Under the pieces are notes generated by a model. It had not been told where the DNA came from and made no database searches. It was given only the letters and a program-made list of their open reading frames with translations. Below, piece by piece: positions 50,540-59,240 of a DNA stretch of 64,000 nucleotides; positions within the stretch are counted from its first letter, which is position 1; every line of letters begins with the position of its first letter. The translations under genes were made by a program, and so were the position numbers. Source of the stretch: Methanorbis furvi (lineage in GTDB: Archaea; Halobacteriota; Methanomicrobia; Methanomicrobiales; Methanocorpusculaceae); contig NZ_JAWDKA010000009.1 in assembly GCF_032714615.1 (NCBI RefSeq), forward strand, positions 1 through 64,000. Direction: 5' to 3'.

Positions 50540-50979
50540 CGTATACAAAATTATATGATAAAATAGGATACACGTTCAAAAATGAAGAGTATCTCAATCA
50601 TGCAATGACACGGACAGCGTATGCCCGCGAGCATGAGATTCCAATGAGTGAAACGATGGACTCGTTTGCGGTACTTGGGGATGCAGTGCTGGATCTTGTG
50701 GTGATTAGAGAAATTATTGCTGACGGTGAGTATGACAAAGGCGAGATCACCCGTAAAAAAATCGACTCGGTCAACATGACTGTTGTCCGAAAAATCGCCG
50801 AAGAACTGGACCTCCCCTCCTACATGCGGTGGGGCAAGGGTGAGATCCGCATGCAGATCTGGACGAGCGGTCGTGTTTCTGCGGAATGCTTCGAGGCACT
50901 TGTCGGTGCGGCATATATGGACGGCGGTATCGACGCTGCCGCAAAAATTATCGGAACCGTTCGTCACACCCGCGCCTGA
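50536..50979 (+). CDS. Ribonuclease III-domain protein
   Basis: This 147-residue protein is a stand-alone RNase III catalytic domain. The signature region ETMDSFAVLGDAVLDLVV (residues 34-51) and SAECFEALVGAAYMDGG (residues 115-131) contain the metal-binding acidic residues. The dsRNA-binding domain is absent, as in Mini-III-like enzymes. RNase III is sparse in archaea. It is coupled to mmp10 by ATGA. Substrates could be rRNA, tRNA-like or the hairpin repeats, but this is speculation. Confidence 0.88.
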   Translation: MTYTKLYDKIGYTFKNEEYLNHAMTRTAYAREHEIPMSETMDSFAVLGDAVLDLVVIREIIADGEYDKGEITRKKIDSVNMTVVRKIAEELDLPSYMRWGKGEIRMQIWTSGRVSAECFEALVGAAYMDGGIDAAAKIIGTVRHTRA

Positions 50980-51148
50980 CGGCCGGTCCTGCCTTTTGCA
51001 CTGGCAGGTGGTGATGGTCTTATTATTTCAACTGACCACGACATTCTTTTTTCAAATATTTCGCCGCATGTGTTTCATCTGACTTGCCACTGTCAAACAG
51101 TCATCATATCATAATTTATTTCTTCGGAATGCGATACACTATTGTACT

Positions 51149-51430
51149 ATGGTGAGGGTGAAAGCATCGCATATTCTGGTGAAGACCGAGTCTGAAGCCA
51201 AACAGTTAATGAAACAGATCTCTGACGGAGATGATTTTGCAAAACTCGCAAAGCTTCACTCGCAGTGCCCTTCCGGAAAGTCCGGCGGCGACCTTGGATA
51301 CTTTGGTAAAGGACAGATGGTAAAACCGTTCGAGGATGCAGCGTTTAAGGCAAAGGCCGGCGAGGTTGTGGGTCCGGTAAAGACACAGTTCGGCTGGCAT
51401 CTGATCAAGGTTACCGATGTGAAAAACTAA
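51149..51430 (+). CDS. Parvulin-type peptidyl-prolyl isomerase
   Basis: The 93-residue cytoplasmic protein is a single rotamase domain: RVKASHILVKTESEAKQLMK, CPSGKSGGDLGYFGKGQMVK and FGWHLIKVTDV carry the typical parvulin residues. There is no signal peptide, so it assists folding inside the cell. Length is that of stand-alone Par10-type enzymes. A TATA-like AATTTATT lies about 35 bases upstream. The HEAT-repeat gene follows 20 bases later. Confidence 0.93.
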   Translation: MVRVKASHILVKTESEAKQLMKQISDGDDFAKLAKLHSQCPSGKSGGDLGYFGKGQMVKPFEDAAFKAKAGEVVGPVKTQFGWHLIKVTDVKN

Positions 51431-51450
51431 AAGATCTTCTGGTGTTGTGA

Positions 51451-52545
51451 ATGGATCCTGCTACCTTTTTGTGCTGCGTTGAGGCGATAAAGAGCAGTGA
51501 TGCTGCTGGTCAGGAGGATGCGGCAAATCAGATTGCGGGTCTGAGTGACCCGTCCATGCTGCCGCAGATTTGGCATCATGTATCTGATGACAGTCCGCTG
51601 GTCCGTCGGGTGATGCTCTGGACGCTCAGGAATTATTCTTCGCAGATTGAGTACTCACCCCTGCTTTCCTGTCTGCGTGATCCTGACATGGCAGTGCGCG
51701 AGGCTGCCCTTCTGCTGTTCATGGAAGGCGGCAGTTCGTCAACCGGTGCGCTTGTTGATGCCGTGTCTTCAACAGATGATGCGCTGCGGTTTTCCGCTGT
51801 CGAGGCACTTGGTCAGTTCCGGACACCGGAGGCGGTTAATCCTCTGATGAATGCGGCAATTTCGGATAATCCTGATATCCGCGAGGTTGCGATTCTGTCT
51901 CTTGGCGTGTATGCGGATGCATGCGTTGTTCCAACGCTTGTCGCAGCACTTGACGATGAGCCTCAGATTCGTCTTGCAGCGCTTGAGGGACTCAAGACCC
52001 GCCCGCTTTCTCCTGCCGATGCAGAGAAGGTGTCAGTCTGTGTATCTGATGCTGATCCTGCGATCCGGACAGCTGCGGTCGCAGTCCTTGGCAAGCATGT
52101 TCCAAAATCCTGTGCTGATGATGAGAGTTCGTCTGTTCGGCGGACGACTGCGGCGGTTATTGCGTCTCCCGAGATCCTTGGAAAGCTGTGCTGCGATGCT
52201 GATCCTTCGGTCAGGATGGCAGCAGCTGAGGCTGTCGGCAAACGAAAGTATGCAATGGAGGATGTTCTGCTGCCTCTGCTTTCTGATGAGGTGCCGGGCG
52301 TCCGCCGCGCTGCGGTGACCGGGCTTGCTTTTTCCAAAAGGCCGGATGTTGTTCCCGCGCTGATTCGATGTCTGTCTGATCCAAAGCCCGGCGTGCAGGC
52401 AGCTGCTGCGACGGCGTTAGGCGAGATCGGCGGCGATGAGGTAATTGCGGCGTTGTCTGCTTCATCCCAGAGCGGTAATGCGATTCTTCGCGGAATTATA
52501 AAGAACGCGCTGTCTGCGGCGATGAAGAAGTCGTCGCCTGAATGA
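51451..52545 (+). CDS. HEAT/PBS-lyase repeat protein
   Basis: The 364-residue protein is built from about ten 30-residue HEAT-like repeats (DPDMAVREAALLLFMEG, DPSVRMAAAEAVGKRKYAME, DEVPGVRRAAVTGLA, DPKPGVQAAAATALGEIGGD). Such alpha-solenoids act as scaffolds. Phycobilisome-lyase homology is only structural. It is in an apparent operon with parvulin. The interaction partner is unknown. Confidence 0.87.
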   Translation: MDPATFLCCVEAIKSSDAAGQEDAANQIAGLSDPSMLPQIWHHVSDDSPLVRRVMLWTLRNYSSQIEYSPLLSCLRDPDMAVREAALLLFMEGGSSSTGALVDAVSSTDDALRFSAVEALGQFRTPEAVNPLMNAAISDNPDIREVAILSLGVYADACVVPTLVAALDDEPQIRLAALEGLKTRPLSPADAEKVSVCVSDADPAIRTAAVAVLGKHVPKSCADDESSSVRRTTAAVIASPEILGKLCCDADPSVRMAAAEAVGKRKYAMEDVLLPLLSDEVPGVRRAAVTGLAFSKRPDVVPALIRCLSDPKPGVQAAAATALGEIGGDEVIAALSASSQSGNAILRGIIKNALSAAMKKSSPE

Positions 52546-52636
52546 TCTGTCGGCTCTGTGCCGCGAAAAAATTTCATCGGGTATTTTTTTCTGACAAAAT
52601 TTATGCGATGACTCCTATTGAAAAATCGGGTTTGAT

Positions 52637-52905
52637 CATAAATTCGTTTATTGGTAACTAATGTAATCGCTGTAGCTCCGCCCACGGAAAAACGGAACAC
52701 ACGGAAATTTCACTGAAAAAAACATCACGGAGCAGACATGAACAACACGGAAATGAATCGTTTTTGAAATTATTATTCGCCTTCAGTGTTGTTCACGTCT
52801 GCTCCGTGATGTTTTTTTCAGTGAAATTTCCGTGTGTTCCGTTTTTCCGTGGGCGGAGCCGATCAATCCCAAACTGTGTTTGCAATAAACGATTTTATGG
52901 GCAAA
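52637..52905. repeat. Family B long inverted repeat, copy 5 (with outer arms)
   Basis: This copy shows the full architecture. AAATTCGTTTATTGGTAACT at the left, GCTCCGCCCACGGAAAAACG..ATCACGGAGCAGACATGAAC, the loop, the complement and then GGGCGGAGCCGATCAATCCC..CAATAAACGATTTTATG at the right. The outer pair adds about 45 bases beyond the core hairpin. It lies between convergent HEAT and SPFH genes. Confidence 0.85.
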
Positions 52906-52942
52906 GCCTGAAAAAATAAAAAAAAAGTTTTGAACTCTGCTC

Positions 52943-54139
52943 TCAGATCTTCTGCCCGCACTCAGAACAGAATTTTGTTCCTGCCGGGAGTTCGGCACCG
53001 CAGGCAGGACACTTTGGTGACCCGGTCGGTGTTCCGCACTCCGGGCAGAACTTTGCACCTGCGGTGAGTGCTGCACCGCACTTTGCGCATTTGCCTGCTG
53101 CTGCGGGTGGTGCCATAGCTGTTCCGCACTCAGGACAGAACTTTGTACCTGCCGGAGCCGCAGTCCCGCATTTCGGACACTGAATCTGCGATGCGCCCGG
53201 CTGACCACCGAACGGAGCAGGCTGACCTGCCGCCATTCCTGCCATCCCCTGAGCCATCATATTACCCATACCAACACCGGCCCCCATACCTGCGCCCATC
53301 ATCGCAAAACCTGCGCCTTCGCCGCCGCCCTGCGCAGCACCTGCACCAATCCCCTCAATCGCCTTACCGGACTGGTACTGGATATAGTTCACGCCAAGAG
53401 CCGACATTGCGCCGCGCTTGTTGATCGCCTCCTGAACCTCCTCAGGCATATTGATGTTCAGACCGGCAAACTTCATGATCTTTACACCGTAAATCTCGGT
53501 CTCGCGACCAAGCTTTGCGAGGCAGAGCTGCTCAATCTCCTGCAGGTATGCAGGCATATCAAGAACGCCCATCTGCTTCTTTGCCTTCAGTTCGCCCAGC
53601 GTATCATTGAGGACGACCACAATCTGCGCCTTTAACCAGTCCACAATCTCCTCAGACTTTGTCAGACCCTTTGTTCCGACAAACTCGGTGATCAGCAGGA
53701 GCGGTGCGACAATTTTGTACGAAAACTGACCAAAAATTCTCAGCTGCACAACACCGAAGTCCACGTCACGGAATGCCAGCGGCTGACTCGTCCCGAACTT
53801 GTCCCGGAACTCCCGCTTCTGCACCCAGAAGAACTCGCCGATCTGCACATTACCAAGAACCGTTCCTGCGATATCCTTCAGCACCGGAATGTTCTGGGTC
53901 GTCAGCGCATACCGGTCAGGCCGGTCAAAGACTGCAAGAGCCTTTCCGTCGCGGAAGAAGATACCGTACTCATCCTCACGGACAAGAACGTTGTCGTTCC
54001 ACATCACGTTTCTGGGGAGGCGCCACATTACATTGTCGCCTTTCTGGTCCTCAACCCAGTAGAAACCTTTCCGGGAGTCGGCACCCTCGATATCGGAGCC
54101 GGACCCGATTTTTTTGTTAACTTTCGAAAATAATGCCAT
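52943..54139 (-). CDS. SPFH-domain protein with multiple C-terminal zinc ribbons
   Basis: The 398-residue protein has a YdjI-like SPFH/band-7 domain (residues 25-260: NVMWRLPRNVMWNDNVLVRE and onward), a Gly/Met/Ala-rich linker, and several zinc-ribbon knuckles at the C-terminus (CPKCG..CPECG, CAKCG..CPECG, CPACG..CSECG). SPFH proteins form membrane-associated rings. The ribbons may bind a partner. The gene begins at the TAATG overlap with the upstream gene. The three upstream genes appear to be one operon with it. Confidence 0.9.
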   Translation of the reverse strand: MALFSKVNKKIGSGSDIEGADSRKGFYWVEDQKGDNVMWRLPRNVMWNDNVLVREDEYGIFFRDGKALAVFDRPDRYALTTQNIPVLKDIAGTVLGNVQIGEFFWVQKREFRDKFGTSQPLAFRDVDFGVVQLRIFGQFSYKIVAPLLLITEFVGTKGLTKSEEIVDWLKAQIVVVLNDTLGELKAKKQMGVLDMPAYLQEIEQLCLAKLGRETEIYGVKIMKFAGLNINMPEEVQEAINKRGAMSALGVNYIQYQSGKAIEGIGAGAAQGGGEGAGFAMMGAGMGAGVGMGNMMAQGMAGMAAGQPAPFGGQPGASQIQCPKCGTAAPAGTKFCPECGTAMAPPAAAGKCAKCGAALTAGAKFCPECGTPTGSPKCPACGAELPAGTKFCSECGQKI

Positions 54140-54675
54140 TACAATGCACCAAGCCCTGCCATTGTCGTAATCCGTTTCTCAAACACTGACGATAACTCAG
54201 AAAGCCCTGAGCGGATATCGCGGAGATCTGCTTTCACCAGACCGAAGTCTCCGGCATCACTTGACGCAAGAGCAGTTTTGCAAAGCTCGCCGAGACCGTT
54301 GATCCCTTCAACGAGAGCCAGATCAAACTCGTAGAGCGTATTCAGCTCAACGTCTGTGACCCGGTATGCAGGAGAGATTCCTGAGTAGCCCTGCTCTGCA
54401 TGGCGGACCCTGCTCTCCGCGGTCTTTGCCGCAGAAATGACGGTTGCAATGTCATTCATCATATCCAGTTCAAGTGCATTGCCTGCCCGCTCGCGAATCA
54501 GTTCAAGCGGTTGCAGGACATCAGACTTCAGAAGATCTGCAATCTGCACCCGAAGCAGGGAATCTGCAATGCGCAGATCCTCTTTCTGCCGGTATCCGCG
54601 AAATCCCGGAATGCCCAGCTGAATCTTTTTTAAGAGTCCGCGGTCATCCTCAACTTTGTTTCGTAAATCTGTCAT
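54139..54675 (-). CDS. Helical protein encoded with SPFH protein
   Basis: The 178-residue protein (MTDLRNKVEDDRGLLKKIQL and onward) is predicted largely helical, with regular heptads and no membrane span, and may assemble with the SPFH product. The ATG at 54675 is preferred to the extension to 54723 because of the conserved-looking MTDLRNKV start. Its stop shares one base with the SPFH start. No known domain is recognised. Confidence 0.75.
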   Translation of the reverse strand: MTDLRNKVEDDRGLLKKIQLGIPGFRGYRQKEDLRIADSLLRVQIADLLKSDVLQPLELIRERAGNALELDMMNDIATVISAAKTAESRVRHAEQGYSGISPAYRVTDVELNTLYEFDLALVEGINGLGELCKTALASSDAGDFGLVKADLRDIRSGLSELSSVFEKRITTMAGLGAL

Positions 54676-54703
54676 ATTTTCAAACTCGTCTGATATACAT
54701 TTG

Positions 54704-55030
54704 TTATTTCTTTGCCGCCACATATACTATTGCCGCAAGGGCGATACCAATCAGTGCTCCGCCGAGGACCAGCAGCATGTCCGCTCCTGAGTAGAGCAGA
54801 ATGAATATTGCGCCAATGACTGCGAACAGTGCTCCTCCTCCTGTGATTACCGGCTCTCTTTTACCGACTGCAAAGGATAATGCAATCATTATGAGGCCGG
54901 TGCCAAGAAGGAACACGCCTGCCGCAGCCAGAAGGCCGGTACCTAAGTATCCGACCAGAACTGCGATGCCAAGCATCAGGATAACACTCAGCCAGGCGAT
55001 CTGAAATCGTTTGTCTTCTGTTTTTCCCAT
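54704..55030 (-). CDS. Four-span membrane protein in SPFH operon
   Basis: The 108-residue protein has about four hydrophobic spans (IAWLSVILMLGIAVLVGYLG, LLAAAGVFLLGTGLIMIALS, GGALFAVIGAIFILLYSG, LVLGGALIGIALAAIVYVA) with short loops, and ends AKK. The family is not recognised. The ATG at 55030 starts MGKTEDKRFQ, with the extension to 55060 rejected. It lies 28 bases upstream of the helical gene. It may be the membrane anchor for the operon's SPFH assembly, which is inference. Confidence 0.75.
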   Translation of the reverse strand: MGKTEDKRFQIAWLSVILMLGIAVLVGYLGTGLLAAAGVFLLGTGLIMIALSFAVGKREPVITGGGALFAVIGAIFILLYSGADMLLVLGGALIGIALAAIVYVAAKK

Positions 55031-55096
55031 GACTTTTTTCCGCTGGATATCTGTTTTCAAAATTGGATACTGCGAGGCAAAGAACTTTCCTCGAAT

Positions 55097-55426
55097 TCAG
55101 TTCTGTGAGAGTTCGCCAAGCCTGATGCGGCAGGCGGCCACCTTCTCAAACTCACCGCGTGCTTCATAGCATCCTGCAAGTCCTTCAAGAGCGTCCTGCG
55201 CGTCGGGCCGCAGAACGAGTGACCGTTCAAACGAGGCAACTGCGTCCCCGTACCGCTCAAGGCCCGCGAGTGCCTGCCCAAGTCCGCACCATGCATCCGC
55301 ATCGTTTGGCGTTAAATCACACAGCTGCTGAAATGCGGCGGCTGCTTTTTCAAATCGCTTTGCCGCAAGAAGTTCGTCAGCAGTCTGCTTCCAGAACACC
55401 GGATTGTTGGTTGGGTGAAACGTCAT
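55097..55426 (-). CDS. Tetratricopeptide-repeat protein
   Basis: The 109-residue protein is made of about three TPR units (AADELLAAKRFEKAAAAFQQ..., DADAWCGLGQALAGLERYGD..., PDAQDALEGLAGCYEARGEF...), so it should mediate protein-protein contacts. I preferred the ATG at 55426 (MTFHPTNN) over a GTG at 55447. It is the first gene of the likely four-gene SPFH operon, 66 bases before the next start. Its binding partner is unknown. Confidence 0.8.
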   Translation of the reverse strand: MTFHPTNNPVFWKQTADELLAAKRFEKAAAAFQQLCDLTPNDADAWCGLGQALAGLERYGDAVASFERSLVLRPDAQDALEGLAGCYEARGEFEKVAACRIRLGELSQN

Positions 55427-55485
55427 GCCAGATACATCAACCCGCACGGCAAAAAAACAAACTGATTGCAGAGGTTTTGCACCTA

Positions 55486-55716
55486 AATTCGTTTATTGGC
55501 AAACACAGTTTGGGATTGATTGGCTCCGCCCACGGAAAAACGAGACGCATGCCTTCGGCCTGCTTACCGCTTCGCGGGACCACACGGAAATCTCACAGAA
55601 AAACATCACGGAGCAGACGTGAACATCACGGAACTCATATTTAATACGATATTTCTGTGATGTTCACGTCTGCTCCGTGATATTTTTCCGTGTACTCCGA
55701 TTTTCCGTGGGCGGTC
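55486..55716. repeat. Family B long inverted repeat, copy 6
   Basis: AAATTCGTTTATTGGCAAAC and GGGATTGATTGGCTCCGCCC precede the core. The left arm carries a GCATGCCTTCGGCCTGCTTA insertion. The right end is TTTCCGTGGGCGGTCC. The outer segment matches the right flank of copy 5 in reverse. It lies between the TPR gene's start and tRNA-Glu. Confidence 0.83.
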
Positions 55717-55765
55717 CATGGATTAAGGATGTAAAACAGGTTAAAGAATCAAACAAAAGGAAAAG

Positions 55766-55838
55766 TGCTGATATCGGGATTCGAACCCGAGTCGCTGGCG
55801 TGAAAGGCCAGCATGATTGGCCACTACACTATATCAGC
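55766..55838 (-). tRNA. tRNA-Glu (TTC)
   Basis: On the minus strand GCTGATA pairs with TATCAGC, the anticodon arm CTGGCCTTTCACGCCAG has anticodon TTC, and GGGTTCGAATCCC is the T-arm. The length is 73 bases with no CCA and no intron. Confidence 0.97.
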
Positions 55839-55906
55839 AGGGCAGTCTTGCCTATAGAGGTTGACGTTGGCAAATAAAAAGATTATGATTAGCCTCTGAG
55901 ATAAAC

Positions 55907-56770
55907 TCAGTAAGCGTCGCCTTCGTTTTTCGTGACTTCCTGGAATGCAGGAATCAGTTTGCGGTAGACCGCTCCCGGCTTCCCGTTACCGATAACGCGA
56001 CCGTCAATCTTGGTGATTGCACAGATCTCTGCAGCGGTTCCTGTCACCATCACCTCATCTGCGGTGTAGAGATCAAAGAGACCAAGTTCGCAGACCTCGT
56101 AAGGCACACCGATCTTATCCAGAAGCTCAAGAAGCACCTGACGGGTGATTCCTTTGAGGTTGTTGATGGTTGGCGGCGTGTAGAGTTTGCCGTTCTTCAC
56201 CAGATAGATGTTGTCGCCTGAGCCTTCGGCAAGCTTTCCGGTGCGGTCGAGGAAAATTGCCTCGTCGCCGCCCTTGTAGTTGGCCTCAATTTTCCCAAGA
56301 ATATTGTTGAGATAGTTCAGTGACTTGATGTTTGGCGGAAGCGAGTCCGGCGTGTTTCTGCGGACGCACACGGTCACTGCCGTCAGACCTGTCTCATAGA
56401 GATCGCCGTACATTGCGCCCCACTCGGTTGCTGCACAGATTACACTCGGCTTTGCACATCGGTGCGGGTCAAGACCCATCGAACCTACCCCGCGGCTGAT
56501 GATCGGGCGGATGTAGGCATTCTTCAGATTGTTTTTGCGCAGCGTCTCTTTAATGATCTCTGCCATCTCTTCCTTTGTCACCGGCGGCACAAGATCAATC
56601 GCCTTTGCTGAGTCAAACAGACGGTCCACGTGCTCGGCAAGCCGGAACACACGTCCGTTGTAGGCACGGATTCCCTCGAACACACCATCGCCGTAGAGGA
56701 AACCGTGATCAAAAATGGACACCTTCGCCTCGTTTTCGGGGAAGAATTTTCCATCGATATATACGAACAT
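55907..56770 (-). CDS. ilvE: Branched-chain amino acid aminotransferase
   Basis: The 287-residue PLP enzyme performs the last step of Val, Leu and Ile synthesis. The IV-type fold shows [20 protein letters not shown] and [18 protein letters not shown] at the N-terminus, the PLP lysine in [17 protein letters not shown], and [20 protein letters not shown]. The length is standard. It stands alone on the minus strand. Confidence 0.96.
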   Translation of the reverse strand: MFVYIDGKFFPENEAKVSIFDHGFLYGDGVFEGIRAYNGRVFRLAEHVDRLFDSAKAIDLVPPVTKEEMAEIIKETLRKNNLKNAYIRPIISRGVGSMGLDPHRCAKPSVICAATEWGAMYGDLYETGLTAVTVCVRRNTPDSLPPNIKSLNYLNNILGKIEANYKGGDEAIFLDRTGKLAEGSGDNIYLVKNGKLYTPPTINNLKGITRQVLLELLDKIGVPYEVCELGLFDLYTADEVMVTGTAAEICAITKIDGRVIGNGKPGAVYRKLIPAFQEVTKNEGDAY

Positions 56771-56819
56771 GAAAGTATTATTGTTGGTTCTTCGTTATAA
56801 TTCCTATCCTCTTATTTTT

Positions 56820-56898
56820 TCTGTGTTTGTGGTTATTCCAAATGAAACCAAGATGGAAAAATTCCCGACACTACAACTCACCACCACGTAACCCTGTT
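56820..56898. repeat. Right-end remnant of a family C element
   Basis: TTTGTGGTTATTCCAAATGA and CACCACGTAACCC match the right end of the 5459-5807 element (GTGGTTACTCCAAGCGAG.. CACCGCGTAACTC). No left half is found, so this is a solo end, probably left by deletion. Confidence 0.6.
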
Positions 56899-56907
56899 TG
56901 AGGAGAG

Positions 56908-57163
56908 TTTTGTTGCCGGGAGTGCGGCAACAAAATTATGCCTGTAAAATCATTAAAAGGGGATAATATCCTCATATAATAGGAATTCATATTTTTGTTG
57001 CCGATGTTGCCGCTAAAACCGTATTCTGTATATGAATAATTTTTTACTTACAAACACAATGTCAAAACATCGGCAACAAAAAATAAAAATCCACAGTATT
57101 CGGTTTGAATCAAAAATAACTCATGAATATGGGTCAGTTTTGTTGCCGCATGATGCGGCAACA
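56908..57163. repeat. Cluster of TTTTGTTGCCG hairpins
   Basis: Four related motifs lie in 250 bases. TTTTGTTGCCG-GGAGTG-CGGCAACAAAA (56908-56935) and TGTTGCCGCA-TGA-TGCGGCAACA (57141-57163) are perfect hairpins. Between them TTTTTGTTGCCGATGTT (about 56993-57009) and its exact complement (57067-57083) are about 60 bases apart. No gene is visible. This could be a regulatory region, a small RNA or a mobile-element end. Confidence 0.65.
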
Positions 57164-57190
57164 TATCATGGAAACTGATCTCAAAGAGAT

Positions 57191-57592
57191 CTATGCGCCG
57201 TGAACCCAATCGCCTTTGCGGTCGCCGGTGATCTCCTGCTTCCAGATAGGAACTCTCTCCTTCAGCCGCTCGATGATGTAGCGCGAGCCTTCGTATGCCT
57301 CAGGACGGTGGCCGGCACCGACAATAATCACCACAATGGTCTCGCCAAGACTGAGTCTGCCGTAACGGTGGATGATGTCCACCGAGTTCAACTGAAACTT
57401 CTCTTTTGCTTCAGCAGCAATCTCTGCAAGATCCTTTTTTGCGACCGGAACAAACGCCTCAATCTCGAGAGCATCCATGCCGTCATCACGAACGCAGCCG
57501 ATAAACACAATCTGTGCACCATCCGCATGCGTCCGCGATGCGGAGATCAGTGCACCGATATCAATATCCTCTTGTTGTACTGCAAGTACCAT
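57191..57592 (-). CDS. moaE: Molybdopterin synthase large subunit (MoaE)
   Basis: The 133-residue subunit inserts sulfur from the MoaD thiocarboxylate into precursor Z in molybdopterin synthesis. VFIGCVRDDGMD, GHRPEAYEGSRYIIERLKER and the active-site WKQEITGDRKGDWVHG are all present. The ATG at 57592 (MVLAVQQEDID) is preferred to an upstream extension. It lies seven bases after the moaD stop, last in the ycaO operon. Formate dehydrogenase and formylmethanofuran dehydrogenase need the cofactor. Confidence 0.93.
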   Translation of the reverse strand: MVLAVQQEDIDIGALISASRTHADGAQIVFIGCVRDDGMDALEIEAFVPVAKKDLAEIAAEAKEKFQLNSVDIIHRYGRLSLGETIVVIIVGAGHRPEAYEGSRYIIERLKERVPIWKQEITGDRKGDWVHGA

Positions 57593-57599
57593 TTTTTCT

Positions 57600-57878
57600 T
57601 TATCCTCCCGAGACCGGCGGGTAAAGCACGATCTCATCACCGTCACGTACGATGATCTCTCCTGCCTCTTCTGCATCGATGCGTTCGCGGTTGTGCATAA
57701 TAATCACATGACCGCGAAGTCTGTTCTCTTCAAAAAGTTCGCCGCATGCTGCGGGAACAGTTTGTGCGAACCTCTCAAGCGCTGCGAGAATTGTTGCGTT
57801 GGAATCTGTCGTGACGATATTTTTTTCGCCGAACAGTTCGCGAAACTTTGCAAACGCCAGTATTGTTACTTCAGTCAT
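57600..57878 (-). CDS. moaD: Sulfur-carrier protein (MoaD/ThiS-like)
   Basis: The 92-residue beta-grasp protein ends in VLYPPVSGG. The C-terminal diglycine is adenylated by an E1-like enzyme and converted to a thiocarboxylate. TILAFAKFRELFGE and the DGDEIVLYPPVSGG end are typical of MoaD. The start at 57878 overlaps the E1 gene by eight bases. It could serve MoaE and also supply sulfur for the TfuA/YcaO pair upstream. Confidence 0.92.
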   Translation of the reverse strand: MTEVTILAFAKFRELFGEKNIVTTDSNATILAALERFAQTVPAACGELFEENRLRGHVIIMHNRERIDAEEAGEIIVRDGDEIVLYPPVSGG

Positions 57879-58605
57879 GGTTTTCCTCAATAGTAATTTT
57901 TTCTGAACAGACAGAACATCTCGGACTTTTCTTCACCGAGAAAACATCCATGCGATTCACTGCCCCGTCCCAGAGCAGGAGTTTTCCTGCGAGCGTGTCC
58001 TGGGCGCCGGTCAGGTACTTTATGGTCTCCTGCGCTTCAATGGACCCGATAACTCCCGCGGTTGATCCAAGAATCGGTGTGCCCTTCGTGGTCTGGGCAT
58101 TTGGAAATATGCAGGACAAACACGGAGTAATGCCTGGGATTATCAGTGTTGCCTGACCTGAGAGGCCTGCGACTCCTCCGTGCACAAGAGGGATTTTCGA
58201 CTTTTGCGAAAACTCATTGAGCACATACCGCGCTGCAAAGTTGTCCATCGCATCAACGATGATGTCGGCATCGCCGATTAATTGCGGTGCGGTTTTCTCA
58301 TCGATAAACGAGGAGAACGCGGTCACTTCAATGTCAGGGTTGAATGCTTCAAGCGTCAGCTTTGCAGACGCTGCTTTTGGCATGCCGATCCGGTCCTGCC
58401 GGTGCAGAATCTGGCGGTTCAGATTGGTGATTTCCACCACATCGCAGTCAGCAACTCTGATGTGGCCGACGCCTGCTGCTGCAAGATAGAGTGCGACCGG
58501 TGAGCCGAGTCCTCCTGCTCCTGCGAGAAACACGGTTGCCTCGTCAAGTTTTTTCTGGCCGGCCTCACCGATGACCGGAATTTGTCGGATGTATCGCTCG
58601 TTCAT
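57871..58605 (-). CDS. moeB: ThiF/MoeB-family E1-like adenylyltransferase
   Basis: The 244-residue enzyme activates the C-terminus of a sulfur carrier. It has the nucleotide-binding GAGGLGSPVALYLAAAGVG, NRQILHRQDRIG, and the Zn cysteines CLSC and CSVC. A rhodanese domain is absent, so the sulfur donor is separate. The start overlaps tfuA by four bases (ATGA). Placed between TfuA and MoaD, it is the logical activator of that MoaD. Confidence 0.94.
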   Translation of the reverse strand: MNERYIRQIPVIGEAGQKKLDEATVFLAGAGGLGSPVALYLAAAGVGHIRVADCDVVEITNLNRQILHRQDRIGMPKAASAKLTLEAFNPDIEVTAFSSFIDEKTAPQLIGDADIIVDAMDNFAARYVLNEFSQKSKIPLVHGGVAGLSGQATLIIPGITPCLSCIFPNAQTTKGTPILGSTAGVIGSIEAQETIKYLTGAQDTLAGKLLLWDGAVNRMDVFSVKKSPRCSVCSEKITIEENHD

Positions 58606-59240
58606 AACATATCCCTCACTGTTTTCAGGCATTCGATTGCGTCATGGCGCTTCTGATCCACGGCGTTTGTTTTCAGCCACTGGGAAAGTGCGGACTTTGT
58701 CTCCTCTGCAACCTCTGCTTCACGGAGAATCCGCCGGTAGGTGCGGTCAGGATAGTAGAGCGCCTTGCAGGCACGAAGAAGCTCTGTCTCCTCTTCATCA
58801 GTGATAATTTTGGCCGCTTTTGCTGCGGCACAACTTGCGCGGATGTTGACCATCGGTTCAGAAAGGGCGGTCTGGGTCTCTGGGTCATAGACGAGACCAA
58901 CTTCATCATCGGCATTGATTTTTCCGTCTTTATACCAGCGGTAAATCTCGCCGACCCCGATCATTCCAAGCGTGTCCATCTCCGACGCCCGCAGTGCTCC
59001 CATCGATGACGAGCCGACCACTTTGATGCCGGACCGAAGCGCTGCAAGAATTTCGCGGTGACCTACTGCGCGATCCTGAAAGAACACGCCGTCGATTAAG
59101 ACGATTGTCTTCGCCCCTGCGGCTGCCGCTGCGGTCAGGTCTCCGCGCTTTGCCGGAGGCAGATACTCTGCGTCCGGCAGAATTTTCTTCGCCTCTTCAG
59201 GCGGCAGACTTGGGCCGATGAATATGACGGCGCTCGGCAT
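58602..59240 (-). CDS. tfuA: TfuA-type MCR glycine-thioamidation partner
   Basis: The 212-residue TfuA-domain protein (MPSAVIFIGPSLPPEEAKKI, then GVFFQDRAVGHREILAALRS and VVGSSSMGALRASEMD) works with YcaO to convert the McrA glycine to thioglycine. Published work on TfuA reports hydrolysis of a carrier thiocarboxylate to release sulfide for YcaO (recalled from memory). The ATG at 59240 lies inside ycaO, which it overlaps by 44 bases. It is followed by a carrier-activating enzyme and carrier, which fits that role. Confidence 0.92.
   Translation of the reverse strand: MPSAVIFIGPSLPPEEAKKILPDAEYLPPAKRGDLTAAAAAGAKTIVLIDGVFFQDRAVGHREILAALRSGIKVVGSSSMGALRASEMDTLGMIGVGEIYRWYKDGKINADDEVGLVYDPETQTALSEPMVNIRASCAAAKAAKIITDEEETELLRACKALYYPDRTYRRILREAEVAEETKSALSQWLKTNAVDQKRHDAIECLKTVRDML

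Noticed and set aside
56908-57163. TTTTGTTGCCG cluster as a CRISPR array
   Set aside because: Motifs are in alternating orientation with irregular spacing, there are no uniform spacers, and no cas genes occur in the window.
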